The notes: generated by a model from the letters alone, not told the origin. A DNA stretch of 44,305 nt from Cephaloticoccus sp. (GCA_021734075.1 JAIPJW010000011.1:1-44305); one strand, 5' to 3'. Positions 35,885 through 44,305 are shown, numbered from the stretch's first letter. Numbers and translations are program-made.

Positions 35885-37330
35885 TCAAGCGGAGCGCGCA
35901 GCCTCGATGCGGCCATAGGGCAGAGCGGTAAAGAAACAGATCCAGAAAGCGATCACCACTGCGGTATTACCGAAGGGAAACTCCAACCAAGCATAGAGCA
36001 GAATCAAGCCACAGCCCAGCAGCAGATAATTTGAGATGGGGCTTCGGCCCAGACTGGAACGAAAATGCCAGAGCGGCATCAAACCGCATAGTGCCAACAA
36101 GGTAGTGCCGACCAACCCAACTTCTGCAACAGACTGCAACCAATCCGAGTGCGCATCGTGATAGAAGTGAGGCAAATTGTCGCCCGTGCCCCGATCCTGA
36201 CTGTTATACAGGACAAAGACATTGGGATAAGAGCCCATGCCCCAGCCGAACAGCAAGCGATCACTCGCCATGCGCCAGGTGTCGCGATAGAGAATTCCGC
36301 GTTGTCCTAGGCCAGTGCTTTCTTCGGCATGCGCCAACTGCTGTTTGGTTTCCTTCAATCGTTCCCTGATTACCGGTTCACCCAGGTAGTAGGAGGTAAT
36401 GACCACCAGAACCAAAGCCAATGCAGCCGCGATAGCCAATCCGTGACGCGGTTTGGTGTGACGTCCGCTACGTTGCCGGGTTACGCTTATCCAATTTATT
36501 AGTGCTATCACAAGGAGCATAAAGGTAATCACGCTGGTGGATCGCGAACCGCTCAAAGGCACTGAGAGGGACAACAGCAGCACCGATGCGGCCACGAGCA
36601 TCGCCGGGGTTTGGGACAATTCACGCAAGGTGTGACGTCGCAGATAATGAAAGAAAACACCCAGGCCTGCTGTCAGCATCAATACTGTAAAGGCCCCCCA
36701 GTGATTGTGGTAGATAAAGGAGGCGAAGAACTTGGTCTGTGGCGAGGCCTGGAGTCCGAAAAATAACCCCTCGGCATGCACCAGTTTTTGCAGGGTCCCA
36801 AATATCGCCAGCACCAAGGCATTAATGGATAAAGCCATGAGCAGCAGTCGGAATGAACGCCGGCTTTTGATGGCCAGGAACAGGTTAAAACAGGAGAGAT
36901 ATATACCGTCAAAAACCCACAATGCGAACAGGCTCAACCCGGGTCTGGCACTGCTGGGCAGGAGAGGAGAGACGTGCTTGTTAACATAAAGGATTTCACC
37001 CTCGTAGCTCCCACGCCAGAAACCAGGGAACAAGAGTGAGATCGAAATCAGTAGGTTGAATCCAACGAATGGCCAAAGCGTGTGCAATACACGCGGGAGA
37101 CACTGTCGGGTCGACAGTGTGGTTCGGATATTCAACAGAAGTATGGGCAGACCAAAAGTGGCCCAACAACCGATCAGGATCTTGGCCCAGTCCGCGTTGC
37201 CGCCAAAAGCCCAGGCCGCCAAGAAGATTAATACGGCCACGTGGGTGAGGGTGGTGCGCTCCATCATTCGCTCCATGGAATTTAATGGAGAATCCCGGTC
37301 CATGATTGGAGATTTAGGGGCCTGGCTCAT
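35885..37330 (-). CDS. O-antigen ligase/polymerase-like membrane protein (Wzy_C domain)
   Basis: Polytopic inner-membrane protein of 481 residues with about 10-12 hydrophobic segments. After a soluble loop comes the Wzy_C core: GQRGILYRDTWRMASDRLLF, then GWGMGSYPNVF and HFYHDAHSDWLQSVAEVGLV with TTLLALCG, a pattern shared by O-antigen ligases (WaaL) and some polymerases. It would join polysaccharide to a lipid anchor or polymerise repeats at the periplasmic face. I use the ATG at 37330, which overlaps the upstream glycosyltransferase stop as ATGA; a longer frame reaches 37537 but only inside that gene. Confidence 0.86.
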   Translation of the reverse strand: MSQAPKSPIMDRDSPLNSMERMMERTTLTHVAVLIFLAAWAFGGNADWAKILIGCWATFGLPILLLNIRTTLSTRQCLPRVLHTLWPFVGFNLLISISLLFPGFWRGSYEGEILYVNKHVSPLLPSSARPGLSLFALWVFDGIYLSCFNLFLAIKSRRSFRLLLMALSINALVLAIFGTLQKLVHAEGLFFGLQASPQTKFFASFIYHNHWGAFTVLMLTAGLGVFFHYLRRHTLRELSQTPAMLVAASVLLLSLSVPLSGSRSTSVITFMLLVIALINWISVTRQRSGRHTKPRHGLAIAAALALVLVVITSYYLGEPVIRERLKETKQQLAHAEESTGLGQRGILYRDTWRMASDRLLFGWGMGSYPNVFVLYNSQDRGTGDNLPHFYHDAHSDWLQSVAEVGLVGTTLLALCGLMPLWHFRSSLGRSPISNYLLLGCGLILLYAWLEFPFGNTAVVIAFWICFFTALPYGRIEAARSA

Positions 37331-38454
37331 GATCGTAGGGCTATCAATTCCCGATAAAAATCGAGGAGGGTCTGGGCGCTCTTTGCCCACGAATAATTTT
37401 CCGCCATCCATTTTGCGGCAACCGCTCCCCGGTTCCGCAATGAAGCGGGATCTTCCGCCAAAGCACGGGACAGCGTCACGGGATATTGGGACCAAGGAAC
37501 ACACCAACCACAGGCTTGATGGTTGATCTCGGCCCATGGGGTTGAGGTTGTGACCACCACCGGCACGCCATAGACCATGGCTTCCGCGATCACCAAACCA
37601 AAGTTTTCACTATGGGAAGGCAGCAGGAAGAGGGAGGCGATAGCATAGGGCGGGGGCAGCCCCGCGCCGGAAAATACCAATACCCTGCCTGCACCTGAAT
37701 TATGGGCCACGTATTGCTTGAGTTCGGCAACGGAATATTCCTCGGGAATACCCACCATCAACAGCAACCAATCCTGCGGTGCAGAAGCCAACCACAGATC
37801 GATCAATTCAAGCACCCGCTTCTTGCGGTGAAAACGGGAATAGAACAGAGCGACCGGCCGGGTGGAGGATTCCGGGCAAAGTTGGTGCCATGTGGTGCGG
37901 GACTCTTCTGTCTCTGCTGGGCTGGGTGGAGTCACGCTATTGGGCGCCAGGCACACGGACTGCTTGAATCCATGGCTCCGTATATCCTTCACCTCGCCAT
38001 CACTGGTGGCATGCCATCCGGCAGCTTGCTCCATGGCCCGTGGATGAATCAAATGCTGGGCAAACCGTTTCCGCCAGCGGTGATGAGACCATGCCCAAGG
38101 ACTCATCATCCCGCGTGGGGCGATGATAAGCGGGGTGGATTGGGAGCGTGCGGCATTGCTTTGGGCATAGTGCAGGGTGCGCAGCCAGAGAGAATGGTGG
38201 TGCACCACGTCGTAGCGGCTAGTTTCCAACTGCAAGGCCAAGCCAGAGGATCGGCAGATGCTTTGGGGAAATGACCGTCGGAAAGTGTGCACGGCCAATG
38301 AGCCCTCCCGACGTATGGCAGCGGCAGTCGGGGCGGTTGTCAGCAAATCAACCTCAGACCCCGTCTTGCTCAAGGCCCGGGATAATTGTTTTACGCTCCG
38401 GCTTGGTCCGCCGTATTGGGCTTCCAAGCTGGGAACGATTTGCGCGATTCGCAT
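37327..38454 (-). CDS. Glycosyltransferase family 4
   Basis: GT-B glycosyltransferase of 375 residues. N-terminal acceptor half: QIVPSLEAQYGGPSRSVKQL with the typical GGP loop. C-terminal donor half: FYSRFHRKKRVLELIDL (K-K-R for phosphate contacts) and the E-x7-E motif in SENFGLVIAEAMVYGVPVV. Its neighbours on both sides are polysaccharide genes: 4 bases from the acetyltransferase upstream and a 4-base overlap with the ligase-like gene downstream. Donor and acceptor are unknown. Confidence 0.92.
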   Translation of the reverse strand: MRIAQIVPSLEAQYGGPSRSVKQLSRALSKTGSEVDLLTTAPTAAAIRREGSLAVHTFRRSFPQSICRSSGLALQLETSRYDVVHHHSLWLRTLHYAQSNAARSQSTPLIIAPRGMMSPWAWSHHRWRKRFAQHLIHPRAMEQAAGWHATSDGEVKDIRSHGFKQSVCLAPNSVTPPSPAETEESRTTWHQLCPESSTRPVALFYSRFHRKKRVLELIDLWLASAPQDWLLLMVGIPEEYSVAELKQYVAHNSGAGRVLVFSGAGLPPPYAIASLFLLPSHSENFGLVIAEAMVYGVPVVVTTSTPWAEINHQACGWCVPWSQYPVTLSRALAEDPASLRNRGAVAAKWMAENYSWAKSAQTLLDFYRELIALRS

Positions 38455-38458
38455 TGTG

Positions 38459-39022
38459 CTACTGGGGACGCAGGCGTGGCTTCACCGGTCGGCAGGGGTG
38501 TCCGACGCAGATCATGCTCGCCGGCATGTCCTGCACCACCACCGCCCGTGCCCCAATAACACACAGTTCGCCCACGGTAACGCCGGGACCGACAAACACG
38601 TCTGCCGCCAGCCAGGCATTGCGGCCGATTGTTATGGGACGGGTGACCAAGGGCATGGACCAGCGATTGAAATCATGGGTCCCGGCGCACAGGTGGCAGT
38701 TTTGGCTGAGGTTTGCCCCGTATTCGAGCGTGACTGTCGCCAGATTGTAGATGGTGACATTCCGCCCAATCATGGATCGCGGTTGCAAACACAGTCGCCA
38801 GGGAAAAGTGATTTTCACCGTGGGGAAAACGACGACATTCGCAGGTTGAACAATATCAGCCCCAAACAGCTTGAGCAGTCTGGCCCGAAATCCGTGCCAT
38901 GGTCGGGGACTCCAACGGAACAAGGTGCACTGCACGAACGCCCAGCACCAACGCAGCAAGACCTCCTTGCGGGGAAAAGGAGTTATGCAAGCCTCGCCAA
39001 GGTAGGGTTCGGTAGTACTCAC
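38459..39022 (-). CDS. WcaF-like hexapeptide-repeat acetyltransferase
   Basis: Acyltransferase of the left-handed parallel beta-helix family, 187 residues, probably O-acetylating a sugar of the polysaccharide with acetyl-CoA. The hexapeptide repeat pattern is visible in IGRNVTIYNLATVTLEYGAN and LAADVFVGPGVTVGELCVIG, with the catalytic-type His in CAGTHDFNR. The N-terminus (RWCWAFVQCTLFRWSPRPW) matches the colanic-acid WcaF group. The start is a GTG at 39022 that overlaps the stop of the upstream glycosyltransferase by GTGA. It lies among glycosyltransferases, consistent with glycan decoration. Confidence 0.91.
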   Translation of the reverse strand: MSTTEPYLGEACITPFPRKEVLLRWCWAFVQCTLFRWSPRPWHGFRARLLKLFGADIVQPANVVVFPTVKITFPWRLCLQPRSMIGRNVTIYNLATVTLEYGANLSQNCHLCAGTHDFNRWSMPLVTRPITIGRNAWLAADVFVGPGVTVGELCVIGARAVVVQDMPASMICVGHPCRPVKPRLRPQ

Positions 39023-40164
39023 GTGGCAGAGGATGCCTTCTCCGGCGCAGCGGTCAATTGTTCGAAATCTGCAAGGAGGCGATCTGCATAAAGGCCAAAG
39101 TCATACTGCCGCACGGCCAGCCGGGCCTTTCGGCCCATTTCAGCGCACTTGACACGATCTTGAATCAAGTCCGCGAGGTTCCGGGCCAGGTGCTCTTCTG
39201 CATTTGGGGCCGTGGCATCAAAGGTCAGACCCGTTTCCCCGGGGATGACAAAGTCACGAAAACACTCCAAAGCAGAAACGACGGGGAGTGCTCCTGCCGC
39301 CATGGCCTCGGCGACCGAGACGCCGAAGGTTTCTCCTTGGGCCGACAGGCTGGGATAGCAAAAAACATCGAACTGCTGGTAAAGTTTCCTCAGCCCGGGT
39401 TCATCATAGATGGGCTCAAGAAATTCAGTCTGAGGTGGGGCATTATGCTGCAGGCTGTGCAGATATGACTGACCTGAGCCACCACGCGCGATGTCAGATG
39501 GGCCGCAGATGATCGCCCGCCAAGGAGGCAATTCCATGAGGCCTAGTCGACGGAAAGCTCCCATCAATAGATCCAAACCTTTTTCCCGGTTGATGCGGCC
39601 GATATAACCAATGGTTACACCGTTCCCGTTCTGCTGGGAAGCGGACGCTAGGGCACTCCAATCGATGGGATAACCAACAGTCCTAATCAAGCTACGGAAC
39701 GCAGGTCGCTCTGCGACCACGGCGTCATGCACGGGGTTGCTCGGAACCAGAATACGCGCGGGTCGCCGATAGAAGTGGAATTGCCCCTTGGGCATGCGAC
39801 CGGGCATCACTACGACTTTACCGGCCAATGGGTGCAGCGTTCCCAGCCAACAAGGCAGACTGATGGTGTTTAATGCCACGATGTCGGCGTCAGGTAATTG
39901 GCGATGCACACGAAGGCTCCAGATGAAATCGAGGAGCAGATTATGCCAGAGCTTCCTGCGATGATTAAATCCGGGTACACGCAAATACCGCACTCCGGCG
40001 ATAACTTCATCCTTGGGCCAATCGTGCCATTGGCGGGAAATCAACGTGATTTCATGACCCCGTTGCACGAATTCACGGGCAAGCCGATGCCATGATTTCT
40101 CCACGGCGCCGCCTGCCACGGGTGGCATGGGCAGAAAAAAGCCCATGACGATAGTGATTTTCAT
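39019..40164 (-). CDS. Glycosyltransferase family 4
   Basis: GT-B glycosyltransferase of 381 residues. N-terminus VMGFFLPMPPVAGGAVEKSW (Gly-Gly acceptor loop), central IGYIGRINREKGLDLLMGAF with R and K for the donor phosphate, and E-x7-E in SAQGETFGVSVAEAMAAGAL. Overlaps by 4 bases (ATGA or GTGA) both upstream and downstream indicate translational coupling within the polysaccharide run. The C-terminus (PEKASSAT) is short and variable. Specificity unknown. Confidence 0.92.
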   Translation of the reverse strand: MKITIVMGFFLPMPPVAGGAVEKSWHRLAREFVQRGHEITLISRQWHDWPKDEVIAGVRYLRVPGFNHRRKLWHNLLLDFIWSLRVHRQLPDADIVALNTISLPCWLGTLHPLAGKVVVMPGRMPKGQFHFYRRPARILVPSNPVHDAVVAERPAFRSLIRTVGYPIDWSALASASQQNGNGVTIGYIGRINREKGLDLLMGAFRRLGLMELPPWRAIICGPSDIARGGSGQSYLHSLQHNAPPQTEFLEPIYDEPGLRKLYQQFDVFCYPSLSAQGETFGVSVAEAMAAGALPVVSALECFRDFVIPGETGLTFDATAPNAEEHLARNLADLIQDRVKCAEMGRKARLAVRQYDFGLYADRLLADFEQLTAAPEKASSAT

Positions 40165-41345
40165 GGGTTGGAATGAGATCCCAACCGGGTGGCGGCGAGT
40201 GCTGCCAACAGCCCCTCGGTGGTCTGTTTATACGTATATTGACCGATGCGGCGGGCGATATGTGGTTTCAGGGCTGCGCGATCAGCAGCCAACCCTCGCT
40301 CGAGGGCGTTATGCAGCCCGATCGGATCATTCACGGCAAAGGTCCAGCCGGTTTCACCTTCGGTCACCAAGTCCTGCTGACAACCCACCCGGTCACTGAC
40401 GATGCAGGGCACGCCCATATGCATGGCCTCGTTTACCGCCAATCCCCATGTTTCGTAGAGGCCGCGCGAAGGGAGCACAAAGATGTCCGCCATCAAATAC
40501 CGTGCGGGCATTTCTGATTGGTTGGCGAAGGGCAGGAAGTGCACCGTGCCGCTTGGGGCCGAAGCAGCCATTCTTTGCAGGCGTGTCTTCTCTTCACCGT
40601 CACCGACAAAAACCAGTGCAGTTCGGTCTGGCTTGAGGTCGAGAAATGCCTGCAAAAGTTCCGCCGGTTGCTTCGCAGGCACAAATTTTCCGGCAAAAAG
40701 AATCACCCTGGTTTCTGGATCCACGCCCAAGCTTTGGCGCAAGTCTTTGGCTTGGGCGCAGAGGTCTGATGTGGGCACGAAATGGGCCGCGTTCACGCTG
40801 TGAGGTGCCATGAACAACTTCGATTCCGGAATGCCGAGATTCTGGAAGTAGGCGCGGTTGGCTACTCCGGTGCACAGGAAGGCTTTGAATTGCCGGAAGA
40901 GCAGGTGTAAAGATAACTTTTTTGCCAAAGATAGTTTGGTCCGACCCAATAGGTGAGAGTCACCGCGGAAGAGCAGTGGAATGCGTTTAAAACGGGACCA
41001 GAAAACAAGATGGACATGGGTGTGATAGTTATAGCCAAACAACAGGATGGCTTCCGGGCGCCAGGCGTTCAGCTGGCGATGCAGCGTGGGATTTTTCAAA
41101 CCGCCGAAACGGTCTGTGCCGGGCCTCACTGCAGTGTTGGGCACAAATTCGTATGCATAGCCGGCCAGGAGATCCACGTCCCAGGCAAACGTGGTATTAA
41201 ACTGCTGGTCATGGGATGCCGTCACGCCGGCATTCCAGAGATAAAACACCATAAAATTCAGTTTTGAATTTTGCGCCATCCATCGAAACCAAGGGCTGTA
41301 ATACTGAATGGGATGGGAAAGTACGATGGCGACGCGAGAATTCAA
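40161..41345 (-). CDS. Glycosyltransferase family 4
   Basis: GT-B glycosyltransferase of 394 residues. N-terminus VAIVLSHPIQYYSPWFRWMA, a form seen in sugar-transferase genes of O-antigen loci; donor half VILFAGKFVPAKQPAELLQA and FVGDGEEKTRLQ; E-x7-E in YETWGLAVNEAMHMGVPCIV. The start codon is TTG at 41345, since no ATG or GTG precedes the conserved first strand; this makes the exact start uncertain by a few codons. It overlaps the next gene by ATGA (40161-40164) and lies 21 bases from the Wzy-like gene. Confidence 0.9.
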   Translation of the reverse strand: MNSRVAIVLSHPIQYYSPWFRWMAQNSKLNFMVFYLWNAGVTASHDQQFNTTFAWDVDLLAGYAYEFVPNTAVRPGTDRFGGLKNPTLHRQLNAWRPEAILLFGYNYHTHVHLVFWSRFKRIPLLFRGDSHLLGRTKLSLAKKLSLHLLFRQFKAFLCTGVANRAYFQNLGIPESKLFMAPHSVNAAHFVPTSDLCAQAKDLRQSLGVDPETRVILFAGKFVPAKQPAELLQAFLDLKPDRTALVFVGDGEEKTRLQRMAASAPSGTVHFLPFANQSEMPARYLMADIFVLPSRGLYETWGLAVNEAMHMGVPCIVSDRVGCQQDLVTEGETGWTFAVNDPIGLHNALERGLAADRAALKPHIARRIGQYTYKQTTEGLLAALAATRLGSHSNP

Positions 41346-41366
41346 AAGATAGGGCTTTAAGATTTA

Positions 41367-42824
41367 TCAGCCGGTTCCAGTAAATTTGCGATACGCGAGC
41401 GGAAGCCCGATGCAGATAACACTGGCTTGAAAGAGGGAACTAAGCCAAGTGGCCATGACCTGCTCGACTTGGAAGCTCCAGGCAGTGAGGAGAATCATAA
41501 ATATGCCCAGCGCTGAAAATTGGGGCAGCCCGTCCGAAAGCAGGGAAACACGCTTGTAGCCGATTCCCATTATAAGACCAAGTATACCGACACCAATGTA
41601 GCCGAAATTGGTGTAGGCTTCAGCCAGTGGTCCGAAAGCAATCGAAACACTGAAAGTATCATCCTCGGGGACCAGACCGAAATAAACGGCTAGCCGGATA
41701 TTGGCCAGCAGGCTGGACGGCTTATCGGGCCAAAAAAGGCGGGGAATGAAAAGCGCTGGTATATCGACATAACTTTCACCGTAAAGGTAGGGCTTTTTCT
41801 CCGGTACCTCGGCTACGCTTAGACAGATCATCTGGATCAATGAGGCTCGCTCGAAAATGGAAGACGGAGCTTCCTCAGATCTGGTCGTTTGTTGCTTCAG
41901 AGCAGCCAAACTATAGTCAATCCACTCGGAATAATATGCCGGCAAATCAGTCAGCGATTGCACTGGCGCACCCCGAGTTTCATTGGTTAATGGATCCCAA
42001 TAAATTTTGCGCATTTCGGGCTTGCCCATGTGAAGCAGGGCCACGATTGGCAGGAAAAGACCAATGGAAAAAAACGGAATGCGCCGCTTGGCCGAAGCGT
42101 AGGCAATCAGAGCCAATGCCATGGTTGAAATGCCACCAATCAGATAAAGCGTGGAAAAGGTCAGTAATAAATAAATTATCATATTAATGACGAAAAATAT
42201 AACCTGCTCTCTCCTGAGTTGTTCCTGGCCCCATAGTCGGGCGAGGACGAAGGTGGACATGATGCCGATGCCAAAAAATAGCGCCCTCAATGTTCCGTTA
42301 AGGTTGGGTGGAATCACATCCAGATAAATGGAAATGTAGGCATAAGTAACATTTAGGAACAGGCCGATTGGCACCCAGCGTATTGAACTTTTAGGTAGTA
42401 AAGATTCCACAGACCACCGCGGAGCTCTATTTACACGGCTTATTGAGTTAAATCCGAAATTCGTGCTAATCATATAAACCAAGACCAATAACGATGCTTG
42501 GTTTTTGTCACTGGCGCCGAAATTGACCAATTCCTGCTGACCCTTAAACAATGGTACTGCATAGAATGCGATATAGGTGAGCATGGATATTTCAAAGGCA
42601 GGGAACCAGGTGCAACGAGTTCTGGCCCAGCGAAGGGCGGGCAAACTTGCCAGAATAATGGTGCCCAGAGCCAAAAATTGTGACAGGTCAATGGTGCCAC
42701 CGGTTGACCAGTAAAAGTAAATGAGAACGCTGACAAGCGCCGCCAGTCCAGCGCGGTGCAATCGTTGTGACACTATGACTGAAACCGCCGGGGTTTGGTC
42801 GAAATTAGCTAGTGACTGAGACAC
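41367..42824 (-). CDS. Wzy-like polysaccharide polymerase, multi-pass membrane protein
   Basis: Integral membrane protein of 485 residues with about 11-12 hydrophobic segments (for example VSVLIYFYWSTGGTIDLSQF, VIFFVINMIIYLLLTFSTLY). A large periplasmic loop lies around residues 265-350, followed by FGPLAEAYTNFGYIGVGILG, the arrangement expected of oligosaccharide repeat-unit polymerases. No short motif proves the reaction, so the call rests on topology, the loop and context. Start is GTG at 42824. The gene is markedly AT-rich compared with most of the window, as polymerase genes often are, which may mean it was acquired separately. Confidence 0.75.
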   Translation of the reverse strand: MSQSLANFDQTPAVSVIVSQRLHRAGLAALVSVLIYFYWSTGGTIDLSQFLALGTIILASLPALRWARTRCTWFPAFEISMLTYIAFYAVPLFKGQQELVNFGASDKNQASLLVLVYMISTNFGFNSISRVNRAPRWSVESLLPKSSIRWVPIGLFLNVTYAYISIYLDVIPPNLNGTLRALFFGIGIMSTFVLARLWGQEQLRREQVIFFVINMIIYLLLTFSTLYLIGGISTMALALIAYASAKRRIPFFSIGLFLPIVALLHMGKPEMRKIYWDPLTNETRGAPVQSLTDLPAYYSEWIDYSLAALKQQTTRSEEAPSSIFERASLIQMICLSVAEVPEKKPYLYGESYVDIPALFIPRLFWPDKPSSLLANIRLAVYFGLVPEDDTFSVSIAFGPLAEAYTNFGYIGVGILGLIMGIGYKRVSLLSDGLPQFSALGIFMILLTAWSFQVEQVMATWLSSLFQASVICIGLPLAYRKFTGTG

Positions 42825-42854
42825 GCGGTATCGCCTATTGGGAATTATTCGGAT

Positions 42855-44195
42855 CTACTCGACTACTCGGTTAAAAATCTGTGCCAATTGTGCAGTCATC
42901 TTGGCTGCGGTCAGTAGTTCAGGGTAGGCACGCTTTTCTGGTAATATTTGTTCATTAAAATTTCTTGCGAACCAGCGGTTATGAATTTCGCGTTGCAGCT
43001 TATCGACAGATATAGGCGACACTATTACGTAGCCATATGTGTCTGCACCATTAATTTTACGTGCATATGACAGTATTTGACTTTTCTGATGTGCGACAAC
43101 GATTACTGGGCGATGGGCGAGCAAATACGGATGCATTTTGGATGCGTTGTAACTGATATCGTCTGAACCGAGTATAATTAGTGCGTCGGCAAGGGTAATA
43201 TAATGCAGGGCATCAAAATACGGCACACGCGACGTATGCTCGCTTACAAAATCAGATATTCCGGCCGCATTTGCAGCGGGCATGACATTTAACCTCGCTT
43301 GCCCAGCAGGGGCATAATCTGTTCCAATAAAATGAAAACGATGTTGCTGAGCGGAGGCGGGATTGGACAGCAGGAACATTTTGAACGCACCGAATAGTAA
43401 ATCGAGGCTTGGCCGCATATTGGGCGTACAGCGTCCTGCGTAAACATGGTGAATATTGCCATCGCCAAATGCCACCAAGCTGGAGTGGGGCTGGTGTTTG
43501 CGGGCTAAGGTAAAATCGACTTCGGACGCTCCAAACGGCAACGTACTAATTTTAGCAGATGTCAGGCTAGGATAACGTTCAATCAAAGTGGGGCCATACG
43601 CTTCCGACACACACACAAGGGCAGCAGCCTGAGCCACTGCGATTGGTTCGTTGCGACGAGCACTTAGTTGTGACCACCAATATTTAAGCTTACCACCAGG
43701 CGGACGGACACCATGGTCACGGTAGTAGTCGTTTACCCACGGATCCTGAAAATCAAGCACGTAAGGAATGCCGAAACGTCTAAACCAGCGAGGGCCCAAG
43801 TTAAAGGCATCAAATTGTGAGGTTGATATGAAAATCAGATCAAATTTATGGGTGGATATTAGCCTGTCGCCGGCAAGCGTGAACTGCCGACCACAACGTT
43901 TCCATAAGCCTCCAAAACCAAATTTGCGTGTGGTTATAGGAAGTATACCTTCTGTACGGATGATAGGAATATCGTCAGGATAGGTGCGGGCCAACAGCGG
44001 ATCGATAGGAGCACCCTCTATGTAGTCAGGATGTATGGCCAATACGGTTGGCGACCAACCCAAATTCCTGAGGTAGGGTAGCATAAGACGCACACGATGC
44101 ATATCCGGGGCATTGGTCGGAGCAAAATGGGGTGCTACAATTAGCAGCTGACGCAATGGCAAAGTGGTTGGCGGATCGATGTTCGGAGTGATCAT
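42855..44195 (-). CDS. Glycosyltransferase, GT4-like (WcaI-type N-terminus)
   Basis: Predicted GT-B glycosyltransferase of 446 residues. The N-terminal half is recognisable: LLIVAPHFAPTNAPDMHRVR, GWSPTVLAIHPDY, DLIFISTSQFDAF and PYVLDFQDPWVND. The C-terminal half has HRFHFIGTDYAPAG and ADALIILGSDD followed by HPYLLAHRPVIVVAH, but a clear E-x7-E donor motif is lacking, so it belongs to a divergent subgroup. Hand counts show about 35-48% GC in parts of the gene against about 60% in housekeeping genes here. The ATG overlaps the stop of the next upstream gene (ATGA, 44192-44195). Confidence 0.78.
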   Translation of the reverse strand: MITPNIDPPTTLPLRQLLIVAPHFAPTNAPDMHRVRLMLPYLRNLGWSPTVLAIHPDYIEGAPIDPLLARTYPDDIPIIRTEGILPITTRKFGFGGLWKRCGRQFTLAGDRLISTHKFDLIFISTSQFDAFNLGPRWFRRFGIPYVLDFQDPWVNDYYRDHGVRPPGGKLKYWWSQLSARRNEPIAVAQAAALVCVSEAYGPTLIERYPSLTSAKISTLPFGASEVDFTLARKHQPHSSLVAFGDGNIHHVYAGRCTPNMRPSLDLLFGAFKMFLLSNPASAQQHRFHFIGTDYAPAGQARLNVMPAANAAGISDFVSEHTSRVPYFDALHYITLADALIILGSDDISYNASKMHPYLLAHRPVIVVAHQKSQILSYARKINGADTYGYVIVSPISVDKLQREIHNRWFARNFNEQILPEKRAYPELLTAAKMTAQLAQIFNRVVE

Positions 44196-44305
44196 CGCAA
44201 AGCTTTTTCGACCAGCGCCAGAAGGCGCTGGGACTCACGTTCCCAGCAATAGTGGGCTTCCGCGGCCTGGCGCGCTGCTGCGCGTACTATCGCAAGCTGT
44301 CCACT
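44192..44305 (-). CDS. C-terminal end of a probable glycosyltransferase, cut by window edge
   Basis: The last 38 codons of a minus-strand gene end in TGA at 44192-44194. The residues end with AEAHYCWERESQRLLALVEK, the usual C-terminal helix of GT4 glycosyltransferases (pattern H-Y-x-W-E-x-E-x2-x-L-x-x-L-Y-x-x-L). It overlaps the following gene by ATGA, like other genes in this run. The family assignment comes from this short tail only. Confidence 0.6.
   Translation of the reverse strand, partial: SGQLAIVRAAARQAAEAHYCWERESQRLLALVEKALR

Noticed and set aside
37331-37537. N-terminal extension of the O-antigen ligase-like protein
   Set aside because: It lies wholly inside the upstream glycosyltransferase gene in another frame; the ATGA overlap at 37327-37330 gives a natural start.
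1-44305. CRISPR arrays, insertion sequences or a toxin-antitoxin or defence module
   Set aside because: No regularly spaced direct repeats, transposase motifs or recognisable defence proteins were seen.

Overview
The window reads as a chromosomal segment of a Verrucomicrobiota (PVC superphylum) bacterium. The clearest marker is a 51-residue basic protein at 7190-7345 (minus) that matches the small basic signature protein shared by Verrucomicrobia and Chlamydiae. The rest is consistent with this: LPS-type genes imply a Gram-negative envelope, most of the window is GC-rich, the housekeeping gene set is broad, and Shine-Dalgarno motifs are almost absent. The assignment rests on recognising protein families by eye; no database was searched.

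Layout. 1-2355: 5' part of a uvrA-family gene running off the left edge. 2448-4304: a DeoR-type regulator behind a family-4 glycosyltransferase. 4357-6249: a small membrane protein and a dihydrolipoyl dehydrogenase, then tRNA-Arg(CCG). 6493-7693 (minus): CutA, the PVC small basic protein with a perfect terminator hairpin, and a DedA/VTT membrane protein. 7801-9457: RNA polymerase omega, SmpB, homoserine kinase. 9454-12382: a lone receiver-domain regulator, TrmL, and an OppD/OppF ATPase pair without permeases. 12439-15386: a lipid A-type acyltransferase fused to a heptosyltransferase, divergent from a second heptosyltransferase. 15396-22555: seryl-tRNA synthetase, TilS, FtsH, a PLP aminotransferase, and a UDP-glucose dehydrogenase that looks like the animal enzyme. 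22564-25665 (minus): DUF1501 protein, alanine racemase, TsaB. 25784-29093: trigger factor, ClpP and ClpX in their classical order. 29161-30228 (minus): an M42 aminopeptidase.

From 30270 to the right edge every gene is on the minus strand and tightly packed, mostly with overlaps or gaps of a few bases. This is a surface polysaccharide cluster: a priming sugar-phosphate transferase, one GT2 and six GT4-like glycosyltransferases (one cut by the edge), a WcaF-like acetyltransferase, two polymerase/ligase-type membrane proteins, a FkbM methyltransferase and, unusually, a disulfide-reductase-like flavoprotein. Flippase, export and chain-length genes are not in view and may lie beyond 44305. The UDP-glucose dehydrogenase at 21197 could supply UDP-glucuronate to this pathway, and the heptosyltransferases would build the LPS core. 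The right end (Wzy-like gene and its neighbour) is visibly more AT-rich than the rest.

Most of the window is well-known biology, and I see no clear new defence or mobile system. The observations most worth following are the acyltransferase-heptosyltransferase fusion, intrinsic terminators placed 6-16 bases before the next start codon in three places, the near absence of Shine-Dalgarno motifs, the animal-type UDP-glucose dehydrogenase, and the oxidoreductase inside the polysaccharide cluster. There is no stretch above 300 bases without a gene.
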